Assembly: GCA_003963435.1 (NCBI GenBank)
Contig: RXJC01000054.1
Location: forward strand, 43,909 to 107,908
Direction: 5' to 3'
Length of the DNA: 64,000 nt
DNA from: Bradyrhizobiaceae bacterium
Lineage (GTDB): Bacteria > Pseudomonadota > Alphaproteobacteria > Rhizobiales > Xanthobacteraceae
Of this stretch, positions 1 to 7,956 are shown in pieces. The notes under the pieces are model-generated. The model was not told the DNA's origin, searched no databases, and saw nothing but the letters and a program-made list of their open reading frames with translations. Both the position numbers and the translations under genes were made by a program. Position 1 is the first letter of the stretch, and every line of letters starts with the position of its first letter.

Positions 1-178
1 GACTCAGCCGGCCATAGTGGCCATGCACTTTCGCCTGCCAGGCCTGACCGCACCAATATGCAGGCGTAAAAAGCTCGTCGAAGCGGCCCCAACTCAAGCC
101 GGACTGCAAAAGCGTGTCGGCCGCGGGCATGCGCCGCTCGAAGGTCTCTTCCGCAAAAATTGTGTACATCGTCTGCAT
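1..178 (-). CDS. Hypothetical protein, N-terminal part (runs off window)
   Basis: An open frame of 59 codons starts at an ATG (complement of 176-178) and continues without a stop to the window edge. The protein begins MQTMYTIFAEETFERRM and is rich in aromatic residues (SGLSWGRFDELFTPAYWCGQAW), which looks like real coding sequence rather than a shadow. I do not recognise the family. It is divergently arranged with the small HTH gene at 218, with about 40 bases between them, so the HTH protein may control it. Truncation by the window prevents any functional call. Confidence 0.5.
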   Translation of the reverse strand, partial: MQTMYTIFAEETFERRMPAADTLLQSGLSWGRFDELFTPAYWCGQAWQAKVHGHYGRLS

Positions 179-217
179 ACCGGCCTCCAAAGCCGAATTG
201 CAAAAATATGGATAAAT

Positions 218-230
218 ATGCATTATGCAT
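218..230. promoter_or_regulatory. Palindrome ATGCAT-T-ATGCAT at HTH gene start
   Basis: A perfect dyad, ATGCATTATGCAT, lies in the short divergent region between the genes starting at 178 and at 218/233. Small HTH regulators often bind such dyads to autoregulate. This is an inference from position and symmetry only. Confidence 0.25.
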
Positions 231-541
231 TTATGGCGGCAAGAGATAAGCGGCATCGTCTTCGTGGACAGCTTCAGAATCTTTTGGATGATGGAGGCTG
301 GAACCAGGTTCGGCTGGCGGCCGAGCTCGGCATCTCCCAAGGGCACCTGTCGAAATTGAAGCGGGGACTGGTGCCGGGGAGCCAAAAGATCGCAGATCGA
401 CTGGGGGACTTGAACGAACGAAAGCCCTCGGCGCGGCGGGAGCCGTGGCTTGCGGTAGTGCAGGAGGCCGGCGCTAGATCAAGAGATGCACGGATCGCGA
501 TCGAAGCAATCGCCCGCCTCGTCAGACGAACGAAATCCTAG
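218..541 (+). CDS. Small helix-turn-helix DNA-binding protein
   Basis: The protein contains a compact helix-turn-helix, WNQVRLAAELGISQGHLSKL, typical of XRE/Cro-type regulators, followed by a basic C-terminus. Starts are possible at 218 (MHYAFMAARDK) or 233 (MAARDKRHRL). The frame stays open further upstream, but that part overlaps the divergent gene and looks non-coding. A perfect 13-base palindrome covers 218-230, which would make an operator just upstream of the 233 start. Divergent orientation to the gene at 178 suggests a controller of that gene. A restriction-control or antitoxin-like role is possible but not shown. Confidence 0.6.
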   Translation: MHYAFMAARDKRHRLRGQLQNLLDDGGWNQVRLAAELGISQGHLSKLKRGLVPGSQKIADRLGDLNERKPSARREPWLAVVQEAGARSRDARIAIEAIARLVRRTKS

Positions 542-618
542 CATTTCGCAAATGCATCTAGGCGCAAAGCCTTACTTCAATACCCGTTAGCGTCTCCAGG
601 TTTGATAGCGTATTAGGT

Positions 619-2919
619 TCATTGAGACGGGAGCAAATGTCGGCGCTCTGGGCCGCTCCGCACCTTACGCTCGACGATCTCGGCGACTTCTCGTCCATCG
701 ATGCGACCGCGCTCGCGCAGCCTTCGGGCAACCGACAACATGGCTTCGCGGTGTCCTTCAAGGAGGAGACGGCAGGCCTTGGCCTGCCTCTCAAGCTCCA
801 CATTGACGGCGCGGCGGACATCCGGAAATCGAAGTAAGTCTTCGCCCGAACGTGCTGCTCCGCGATAAAGAAGGGGCGTTGGTCCCGCGAGGCCCATCGA
901 GGAAACCATGGCGCAAGCCAATCGTGTCGCTTGGTCGATATCGCCGCCTTCTCCACCGGCACCGTGAGAAGGTTTGCCGAACGTCAAGATTTCTCCGACG
1001 CGCCCGGCCAAAATGGCCTGCAGACGACACCCGTAGTCGTCTGCAGTAAGGAGCGCCCGCGCAGCCTGCGGCCGCACCACCATGCCTCCGCGCGTCGATG
1101 TGGCGGCCACGGACGCAAACACACCCTCAGGGCCGAAATGAAGGACGTCGACGACAATGTGCGCCGCCTCGTGAACGCAAGCCACCCAGACTTCATGCTC
1201 GGATCGGTTGTCCTCGCCGAGCAATGATCTCTTCAAGTCGCCAAAGGTCATGGGACGGTCACCGTCATTGCGAACCGCACGACGCGCGTCCTTCACGACG
1301 CGTTCGACGTCGGCGCCGACCATGCCGATGGCGAGTTCAGCTAACGACACCAGGTCGTCGTCACGCAGATCATCCTGCAGCCGAACTCGAAACATCTGCT
1401 CGAGCTCTACCACGTCGGGGAAGCCAATCCTGATGTGTTTTTCGAGGCGGCCAGCCCTCAGCAGTGCGGGCTCACAACGAGACAGGTCGTTGCTGCATCC
1501 GATTATCACGACGCCTTCGCGGCCCTTGATGCCATCAATCTCCGCCAACAGCGCGTTGACAACCTGAACAGAGTAATCGCGATGGGAATGTGTCATGAAA
1601 CTTCTGGCGCCCACGCTGTCACACTCATCCATGACGATGCATGCTGGCGCATTTGCGCGGGCCTCTTCGAAGCTCTTCTTCATGGCGCGAAGCATATGAC
1701 CGAGGTGACCTTCGCCGCTTGCCTGCCAAGCGGCCATGTTGGCGTCGTCGACCATGTACAAGCCTGCCTCGGCGCAGTATACGGAAGCGAACGTCGTCTT
1801 GCCGCAGCCCGGTGGTCCTTCCAGCGCAATCGCCGACGAGACCGCATTCCACGGAAGGCAGCCCTGCTTCCAAGCGCGTATGTCGGCAATGCTTGCCTTC
1901 GCCCATGCGCGAGCTTCTCCTAAACCGTGGAGCTGAGAAAGGACGAGTCCACGGCCGTTGATGTTGGCCTTCTTTATCGCATGGAGTCGCGCGAGCTCAT
2001 CGACACATTGTCGGGGGGTGCGATCGAAGCGGATCGCAATAATCAAGTCTTCGATCGTCGCGCCCGCGCCGATCGGAATCTTCGCAATACCTGCGGTGCG
2101 CCGGCCCGTGACGATGCGAATGGTACGTTCGATCGTCAACGCATCGATGCGGGGAAATTCGATCGTCGTCGACGCCGCTTTGACGAGACACCGTGGAAGG
2201 TGGGATTTCGCAAGGGGGGAAATGCCGAAGAAGGGCAAGCCCAGAGCCAAGCCATGCAGGGCGGCTCCTTCTCGTTCGTCGGCAACCGAGGCTTTGGGCG
2301 GTTCGGTCACGGTCATGAAGAGAACGTCGGACGCCTGGCGGCGCCGGAATCCCTGTTGGATGATATCGACCCTGCGGCGTCCTTGGTAGAACAGCTCTTG
2401 CAAGGATTGCGAGACGCGGTTCAAGGCCCGCGGATCGGCAACATCGAGCAGGACCGTCGGAGCGCCTCCTCGCACCGCGGTGTGCAAATCAGGTCGTTCA
2501 TCGAAATATCGCGAAAGCAGAAGGTCCACGGCAATACGGCCGGGGTCCGGCGGCCGGTCGGTCGAACGATGCGACGGAGCTTGGTCGGCCTGTTCTTCAA
2601 GATCGAAGTCCACAGCCTCGTCCGAGCGATCGCGGAGCCTGCCGAACCCGCGACTGATGCGGCGACCGAACGCCGCGGCATCTTTGATCTGGCGATGAAA
2701 CTGATTCGCTTGTTGCCACCATCTCTTATACGCAGCGAGTTCCAGCGGTCCCAGTCCGCTCAGCGTTTCGCCTGCGGTTGGAGGGGTGCCGTCACCACGC
2801 TGTCGTTCGTCAACGCTGTCGCTGGCGACAGGGACCACGTCGACGTCGGGGGCGGACTTGGGGCGGCCGCCGAAGCCCGGGCAGTCGGAATGCAAGTCCG
2901 ACGTGGGTTGAACGATCAT
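619..2919 (-). CDS. Soluble AAA+ ATPase fused to M41 (FtsH-like) metalloprotease
   Basis: This 766-residue protein has an unrecognised N-terminal half (1-350), then an AAA+ module with Walker A GPPGCGKT (368-375), Walker B CIVMDECD (about 428-434) and an arginine-finger/sensor stretch near 480-491. A peptidase M41-like domain follows, with the zinc motif HEAAH (583-587) and a downstream acidic GGDIDQAT segment matching the third FtsH ligand. FtsH proteins are normally anchored by two N-terminal membrane helices, and none is visible here, so this should be a cytoplasmic ATP-dependent protease. Its start overlaps the stop of the upstream gene (ATGA), so the two are translationally coupled. The long N-terminal region may carry substrate specificity. 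The domain call is firm and the substrate unknown. Confidence 0.85.
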   Translation of the reverse strand: MIVQPTSDLHSDCPGFGGRPKSAPDVDVVPVASDSVDERQRGDGTPPTAGETLSGLGPLELAAYKRWWQQANQFHRQIKDAAAFGRRISRGFGRLRDRSDEAVDFDLEEQADQAPSHRSTDRPPDPGRIAVDLLLSRYFDERPDLHTAVRGGAPTVLLDVADPRALNRVSQSLQELFYQGRRRVDIIQQGFRRRQASDVLFMTVTEPPKASVADEREGAALHGLALGLPFFGISPLAKSHLPRCLVKAASTTIEFPRIDALTIERTIRIVTGRRTAGIAKIPIGAGATIEDLIIAIRFDRTPRQCVDELARLHAIKKANINGRGLVLSQLHGLGEARAWAKASIADIRAWKQGCLPWNAVSSAIALEGPPGCGKTTFASVYCAEAGLYMVDDANMAAWQASGEGHLGHMLRAMKKSFEEARANAPACIVMDECDSVGARSFMTHSHRDYSVQVVNALLAEIDGIKGREGVVIIGCSNDLSRCEPALLRAGRLEKHIRIGFPDVVELEQMFRVRLQDDLRDDDLVSLAELAIGMVGADVERVVKDARRAVRNDGDRPMTFGDLKRSLLGEDNRSEHEVWVACVHEAAHIVVDVLHFGPEGVFASVAATSTRGGMVVRPQAARALLTADDYGCRLQAILAGRVGEILTFGKPSHGAGGEGGDIDQATRLACAMVSSMGLAGPTPLLYRGAARSGEDLLRFPDVRRAVNVELERQAKACRLLLEGHREAMLSVARRLRERGRIDGREVAEIVERKVRSGPERRHLLPSQ

Positions 2920-3374
2920 GATCCGTCCCCGTTCGTGGGCGGTCCAGCACGCGTCGCGTTAGGCACAACGGCGCGGCGACCAAGACAAAGGTTGTGGGCG
3001 AGCCACGACGTCGCGAGACGTGCACGATGATGCGTATCGAGCGGCATTCGCCGGAGCGTGTGCGATAGTACCAGAGCAGCGGCCGGGTTTGCGAACGCGA
3101 CGTTGAGCAACGTCGTCATAGTCAGATCAATCTTGATGCCGATCTTCTGCGGCGCGTCGAACGGCAGAACGAGACCAATGGCCGCCGCAGCGTCACCCCT
3201 CACGGCGGCGCGCCATTTTGGAATGGTCGAGGAGATTGCAGCTACGCAGACAGCAACGTCGTCAACCATCCTGCCGTCGAACTGCTCAGCCCGAAATGTT
3301 CGCCAATATGCCAGGGCCGTCGGCCATGCTTCATCGTCTGGACGGCTTCCTTTGTTCGCTATGATTCGGTCCAT
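2916..3374 (-). CDS. Hypothetical protein coupled to the AAA+/M41 protease
   Basis: The 152-residue protein (MDRIIANKGSRPDDEAW...) has no domain I recognise. It contains alanine-rich, mildly hydrophobic stretches (VDDVAVCVAAISS, LLNVAFANPAAALVLSHTL) without a convincing membrane helix, and ends in a disordered PTNGDGS tail. Its stop overlaps the ATG of the AAA+/M41 gene by four bases, a strong sign that the two are made together. It could be an adaptor or a regulated substrate of the protease. No alternative reading frame over this stretch looks better. Confidence 0.65.
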   Translation of the reverse strand: MDRIIANKGSRPDDEAWPTALAYWRTFRAEQFDGRMVDDVAVCVAAISSTIPKWRAAVRGDAAAAIGLVLPFDAPQKIGIKIDLTMTTLLNVAFANPAAALVLSHTLRRMPLDTHHRARLATSWLAHNLCLGRRAVVPNATRAGPPTNGDGS

Positions 3375-3941
3375 GGTCGAGATCCATTATTCGCTCCGAA
3401 GATGACTTCGGCGCGTAGCGGGAACGTGCGGTCGGATGGGGCGAGCGGCTTGCCGGGATGAGCTGGACGGGGCCGCCTGGTCGGCTGTCGTGCGCCGCGT
3501 TAGGAGGAATGAACCTGTAGCGCATGCCGACCAAGCGGCGTGCCGAAGGTTGCTTCCAACGAGGAAAGTCCTCCGCAGAGGATTTGCGGTCGAGACAGAT
3601 GATGTCTGACGGAGAGCTAGATCGTTGCCTTCGAGACTGGCGTCGCCGGGCGGGTAACGAACGCACCGAGGATCATATTCGTCTCGCCGGCCGGGGGGTA
3701 AACCGATGACCCGCGCGCGGAGCATGGACCGTCCGGCGCGCAGGCGCGAAGCCGCGCTGTGCGCCCGGTGGGAGACAAGGTATGGTCGTCGCGATTCACA
3801 GGTCTCTATCTCCTACGAAGGGACCGTATAGCAGACGAAAGCCAGTATTGGTAGCTGTGTGCTCCCGAAAATCTGGGGTATGGTTAACGGCGGTTCAGTT
3901 GGACGACGGCTGATCGGTCGTCCTCGCGAGGCAATCCCTAG
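3375..3941. other. 567-bp intergenic region, no convincing gene
   Basis: Only short overlapping frames on both strands are seen, all arginine-rich and without family features. The region should hold the promoter of the minus-strand protease pair and that of the HTH gene at 3942. I see no tRNA, insertion sequence or clear repeat. Confidence 0.4.
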
Positions 3942-4211
3942 GTGGAAAACATTCTTACTCCAACACTGATAAGAGCCGCGAGGGCGCTTCTTGGGTTTGA
4001 TCAAGCCGCGCTTGCGGAGGCCTCCGGCATATCGCGAAAGACCATTTCGCTCATCGAGATCGATGATCAGGTGAAGCTCGACGCGCGTCGGAAAGACGTT
4101 CTGATCAAGTTGCGCCAATATCTTGAAGACCAAGAGGGCGTACATTTCACCTTCGCCAGCGACAAGAGCGGCGAAGGGGTCCGCTTAAAGCGCGCTCGGG
4201 ATCGAGCTTGA
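3942..4211 (+). CDS. XRE-family helix-turn-helix protein
   Basis: The 89-residue protein starts at a GTG and contains RAARALLGFDQAALAEASGI followed by SRKTISLIE, the usual layout of an XRE/Cro HTH in rhizobial single-domain regulators. The C-terminal part (RQYLEDQEGVHFTFASDKSGEGVRL) matches the short beta tail common in this small family. It stands alone, with no obvious partner, and its target is unknown. Confidence 0.8.
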   Translation: MENILTPTLIRAARALLGFDQAALAEASGISRKTISLIEIDDQVKLDARRKDVLIKLRQYLEDQEGVHFTFASDKSGEGVRLKRARDRA

Positions 4212-4441
4212 AGCACTGGGGTGCTAAGAGATGTTACGTGCGCGAACCTGCTTCCGGCTTTTGGCTTGAAGCAGTGCTCCGCAAGCTCTGGCTTTGACTC
4301 GACTTTCAAACGGAAGCGTAGATAACGTTTCATCACTGCTGACGTTTCCACCAGGCCTCGCCAAAGCCGAATGGCTCAAATACATCACGACCGCTGGGCG
4401 CATCGGAAAAGGTTATCATCATCCGGATTGTGGTTTCCGAG

Positions 4442-4651
4442 ATGAAGGACATCCAAGCACGCCCTGAAAGACTGAGCGCGCAAATACCCGGGTGCGAGTT
4501 TATTCGGGATCTGGAGACCATGGCGGACAAGCAAGAATTGTTTGCGCGCCTAGCAGAGCACTTCGCATTTCTCACTGAAGACCTGGAGCGGGCGTTGTCC
4601 GACCATCGTCACGATGACGGCAAACCGTCCAAGGAACACGGCCTCATCTAA
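4442..4651 (+). CDS. Small hypothetical protein
   Basis: The frame gives MKDIQARPERLSAQIPGC, then helical, acidic sequence (DLETMADKQELFARLAEHFAFLTEDLERALSD). The even codon composition and an amphipathic helical pattern suggest a real small protein. A GTG 12 bases upstream is an alternative start. No family is recognised. It may be a stress or regulatory accessory protein, but nothing in the sequence decides this. Confidence 0.5.
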   Translation: MKDIQARPERLSAQIPGCEFIRDLETMADKQELFARLAEHFAFLTEDLERALSDHRHDDGKPSKEHGLI

Positions 4652-4798
4652 ATCCCTCGATTCCGGGCCACATAAGTCCAACCGGCACATGCCGCCGGTC
4701 TCTAGTGAGTCATCGTTAGCGGGGCGAAACGAGCTTCCTATGGACTCTCCGGGTGCAGGGTGCAACGATAGACGCATACAACCTCGGGAGATGATAAA

Positions 4799-5005
4799 TT
4801 GGCCAAGTCGACACGGAATAGCGGAAAACCCTGGACGCCGGCGGATGTTAAGCAGCTGAAGCAACTTGTGAAAAGCAATACTCCCACGCGCGTCGCGGGC
4901 CTAAAACTAGGTCGGACTGAAGCGGCGATCTACAACAAGGCTTCGGAAGAAGGAATATCCTTGGCTCCGACAAACCAAAGCCCTTACGGCACCAAGAAAA
5001 AGTGA
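4799..5005 (+). CDS. Small SANT/Myb-like helical protein
   Basis: The 68-residue protein (MAKSTRNSGKPWTPADVKQL...) starts at a TTG preceded by a good ribosome binding site (CGGGAG, 8 bases upstream). The W-T-x-x-D-V-K-Q-L-K-x-L-V pattern and the following TRVAGLKLGRTEAAIYNKASEEG resemble a single SANT/Myb-type three-helix DNA-binding unit, which I recall as common in short rhizobial proteins. It has a basic end (YGTKKK). DNA binding is an inference from the fold pattern. Confidence 0.7.
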   Translation: MAKSTRNSGKPWTPADVKQLKQLVKSNTPTRVAGLKLGRTEAAIYNKASEEGISLAPTNQSPYGTKKK

Positions 5006-5063
5006 AAGCGCGTTCTCTCGTGCTTTTGCTTCGTTCGCGGCGTCCGGAACGGACCTAACCGCC

Positions 5064-5633
5064 CTACCGGTGCCCAGCGAAAGCTTTCGAAAAGATCGCG
5101 AATGCAAGCACGCAGACCAGCGATAACATGATCGTACCCATTTTGAGGCGGGTGAGGGTGCAGGCAATGGTTCCCTCCCATTCGCCGGTGACGGAGGTCT
5201 TATCAAGCAATCTTGCGAGCCACAGGTCTTCGGCGACATCGGTAACCCCGTAGGCCACGCTCATGAAGAGGCAGAACCATGCTATTGGTTCGATGTAAGG
5301 CAGGTTCGCAGCGAATTGCGGCAACCGTTTCCAGAACAATGCGGCGGCGAGCGACAGAGATATAGCGAACCCGACGTCCAGCCAAAGCAGGATCGGGCGC
5401 ACATATACTGCGAGTGCTTTTCTGCCCGATGCCGTTCTGACGGTGCCAGCCTTAGACTTGAACAAGTCGATGTAGGCCGCATCGTATGAGAAAATGCGCT
5501 CCGGCACCAGCAAAGGTGACTTCTCGCCCGCGGCAAGCGTATCGTCCACCGAAGCTCGATACTTCTGGTTTGCGGCGAAGCAAGCCGCAGCGACGACGAA
5601 ACATGCAATCATCAGAAGCAGCTCGATCGACAT
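5064..5633 (-). CDS. Membrane protein, four predicted helices
   Basis: The 189-residue protein has hydrophobic segments at about residues 1-20 (LLLMIACFVVAAACFAA), 80-100 (PILLWLDVGFAISLSLAAALFW), 115-135 (IEPIAWFCLFMSVAYGVTDVA) and 165-185 (MGTIMLSLVCVLAFAIF). It is an inner-membrane protein with a soluble loop between helices 1 and 2. I do not recognise a named family. It is transcribed alone. Confidence 0.75.
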   Translation of the reverse strand: MSIELLLMIACFVVAAACFAANQKYRASVDDTLAAGEKSPLLVPERIFSYDAAYIDLFKSKAGTVRTASGRKALAVYVRPILLWLDVGFAISLSLAAALFWKRLPQFAANLPYIEPIAWFCLFMSVAYGVTDVAEDLWLARLLDKTSVTGEWEGTIACTLTRLKMGTIMLSLVCVLAFAIFSKAFAGHR

Positions 5634-6147
5634 GAGACGTCCTCATCGGTGAAAGATCAGCGTCGTTTGGCCAACGGAAGCTATCCGGTTCCCCGGCAGT
5701 CTTCACCTAGGCAATCGCCGAGGTACCGGACGCCTGCCTTGTGCACCTCGCCGCAAAGAATCTCGAAGATGCTTACGCAGCCCGGTCGCTTTTCATGCGC
5801 TCGGCGGATATCCGGGCGTGGTCGTGGATGGGTACCGACGCGACATCGTTACATGCCGAAAGCGACTTGCGGGACCGCAAATTTGCTCACTTTCGGCTCA
5901 ACCGCTGCGATCTGAAATCGGCCATGAATAAGTGCATGGACAACACCGAACGAAATTTATGGACGAGGACATCGTCCAAGGCATCAGACCTTGGGAGACG
6001 ACGTCTCAAAGGTTCTAGCGCAGCAAATGGGTTTTCTTTGCTGTTCGGACGGCGGAGCAACGCACTTCAGCTAACCTAGGACCTTCCCCAGTCGTCCGGT
6101 TGTGCGATCAGCCGTAACTTCGCTCCTGTCCGATAAAGGAGGCTAGT
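5634..6147. other. 514-bp region without a supported gene
   Basis: A plus-strand frame at 5741-6079 is open but has no recognisable composition and no ribosome binding site, so I do not call it. The last 15 bases hold the strong Shine-Dalgarno AAAGGAGG for the M15 peptidase gene. Confidence 0.4.
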
Positions 6148-6825
6148 ATGGCGAAAAGGAGCATTGCCAAGAAGACGACCACGCGCAGGGCGAAGAAAGC
6201 CGCCAAGCGGCAAACCACAGCGAGGGTCCGTTCTGCGCGACCGGTGCCTCTATCGAGCGTGATATTCTCCGGTGCGTCGCCATCTCCGGCTGACGTAATC
6301 GCCATACCGCCCACGTCAACGTTCAATCAAGGTCTGTCGTCGGCGGACGAACGCACGATGCTTCGGCTTCTTGACGTCCCGGGCGCAAAGTCCCGGGATT
6401 GCACACCGGTCACGGGACCGATCCGGCGCCGAATCAAGTCTCGCGTGGATGTCGGGCCCTTCAATGTAAGTGGCCTCGACATCGCGGTCGACTCGCTAAA
6501 GGCTGCATTCGACGAGGCTTCGGAGCAAATCCCGGATGTCGTGGCCCTGGTGAAGACGGCCGGTATGCTGTGCGTGCGTGCCAAAAGAACCAATCCGAAC
6601 TCGTTTTCCAACCATAGTTGGGGCACGGCGCTGGACCTTTTTTTCGGTCAAGGCGTGATACCTCAGGGAAGTCCCAAGACATATCGAGGGTGCCTGCAAC
6701 TCGCTCCTTTTTTGAATCGCCACGGTTGGTACTGGGGAGCCGGGTTTTCGGGCCGCTCGGTGGATAGCATGCATTTCGAACTCGCCAAGGAAACGATCGA
6801 GAGGGCTGTTCGCCGGGAGGCTTGA
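6148..6825 (+). CDS. M15-type peptidase (D-Ala-D-Ala carboxypeptidase/endolysin-like)
   Basis: The 225-residue protein starts 7 bases after AAAGGAGG. The first 35 residues are a lysine/arginine/alanine-rich tail (AKRSIAKKTTTRRAKKAAKR). The C-terminal domain carries the M15 zinc and catalytic signature: SNHSWGTALDLFF (His and Asp ligands) and SMHFELA (third His). These enzymes cleave peptidoglycan stem peptides or act as endolysins. No signal peptide of normal type is seen, so the basic tail is unusual for an envelope enzyme. A phage or element-derived lysin is one possibility. Confidence 0.85.
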   Translation: MAKRSIAKKTTTRRAKKAAKRQTTARVRSARPVPLSSVIFSGASPSPADVIAIPPTSTFNQGLSSADERTMLRLLDVPGAKSRDCTPVTGPIRRRIKSRVDVGPFNVSGLDIAVDSLKAAFDEASEQIPDVVALVKTAGMLCVRAKRTNPNSFSNHSWGTALDLFFGQGVIPQGSPKTYRGCLQLAPFLNRHGWYWGAGFSGRSVDSMHFELAKETIERAVRREA

Positions 6826-6836
6826 ACGCACCCCTG

Positions 6837-7358
6837 TCAGGCCTCTCGAGGTTTCGGGGGCTTATTCCACTCGTTTATCTCCACTCGGGTTTTGAGTGCG
6901 CGGACGACGAGCGCCGTCGCCAACAAGAATGGACCCAGGTACTCAGGCACGGAAACTCGTTGATCGACTACGTCGAGGCGGTTCGTTGACATGGCCAAGC
7001 CGATAGCGCCGAGTGTCAAATAGACGTAGTCGAGCTCCTTGGCCCAATGTTCGCCCCGCCATTTCGTCAGATATGCGGCGCCGCCCCTGATGAGCATCTC
7101 GCCGAGCGCGACGAACAATATCGTCGCATAGACGGTCGTCGCTGCGACGATATCCAGATAATGAATACGGGCCTGGCCTGAGAAGTCGATGAAGAAGAAC
7201 ACAACGATGCTGAAGTATCCGATCCCAAGGAGGACATAGAGATAGGTCGGGATTTCGCGACCTGGTTCGCGGAACACCTTGGCAAAGTGAAAGTGCAGCA
7301 AGGGCACTAGATTCGCTATGAACGCGATGAGCGGAACGTTATCTGAAAAAAACCGCAT
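6837..7358 (-). CDS. Polytopic membrane protein
   Basis: I prefer the internal ATG at 7358 (MRFFSDNVPLIAF), which follows an AAGGGAAAA ribosome binding site; the frame opens nine codons earlier. The 173-residue protein has four or five hydrophobic segments (PLIAFIANLVPLLHF, YLYVLLGIGYFSIVVFFF, ATTVYATILFVALGEMLI, LTLGAIGLAMS, LGPFLLATALVVRAL). It is convergent with the M15 gene, with 11 bases between stops. The family is not recognised. Confidence 0.75.
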   Translation of the reverse strand: MRFFSDNVPLIAFIANLVPLLHFHFAKVFREPGREIPTYLYVLLGIGYFSIVVFFFIDFSGQARIHYLDIVAATTVYATILFVALGEMLIRGGAAYLTKWRGEHWAKELDYVYLTLGAIGLAMSTNRLDVVDQRVSVPEYLGPFLLATALVVRALKTRVEINEWNKPPKPREA

Positions 7359-7956
7359 CGTTTTCCCTTGATGTCCGAAGATCACAGAAGAGGGGCGCGA
7401 GAGGCGCGCTATGCTTCAGGCGTGTTCATTCTAAAAGGAATGTGTGCATTACGCTCGGCCTGAAGGCGCTTTCCGCAGTCTTGCCAAAGCACGCGTTCAG
7501 CGCGGTCCTTCGGTCGCACAAATGTCCTGTGGGACTGCTTTCTGAGGTTGCACGGAAAAGCAGCACAGCGTCCGCCAACAAGATTCCCGATGAAGGGATC
7601 CGGCTCGGACCATGCGGCACGCTAAGGCAAGGTCGGGCTTTATCGGATTCCAGCGTCGTCGCGTATAGTTTCACGTCGGCGCAAACAAACCCGGGAAGAT
7701 GAAATTTCCTATCACCATGATTCCTTTGGGGATCGACCTCGGAAGGGCCTAGTCCTGCTCCCCTTCGACGAGAGCGATATTCCGACATCACGCCCCTACG
7801 CAGTGGACGGCGCATGGGCAGGCAACGGCGAGATAACCCCTGCAACGACCTGCAACGGTCGTCCGTCACGCAATTGTCCGGGAATGCCCGGGTATCCCCG
7901 AGTATCGCGAGTTTGGTCTTGATGTTCTTATCCCTCATCTTGGAATGGAGATGAGC
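7359..7956. other. Intergenic region upstream of the luxI-type gene
   Basis: This stretch of about 600 bases has no supported gene. A long minus-strand frame crosses it into luxI but lacks coding features. Near the luxI end it holds a direct repeat CCTGCAACG (7839-7847 and 7849-7857) and a GC-rich dyad at 7878-7891, both candidates for control of luxI. Confidence 0.4.
7878..7891. promoter_or_regulatory. Dyad CCGGG-AATG-CCCGG, candidate lux-type box
   Basis: A perfect 5-base inverted repeat with a 4-base centre lies about 65 bases upstream of the luxI start. LuxR-type regulators bind dyads of about 18-20 bases in this position. The match is by symmetry and location only; the outer positions of a classical lux box are not symmetric here. 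Confidence 0.25.

Noticed and set aside
1927-3030. Long plus-strand frame of 367 codons opposite the AAA+/M41 gene
   Set aside because: It lies antisense to a gene with clear domains, and its translation is Arg/Gly-rich and featureless, as expected in high-GC antisense.
5741-6079. 112-codon plus-strand frame before the M15 peptidase
   Set aside because: No ribosome binding site, no family features and irregular codon use; left as intergenic.
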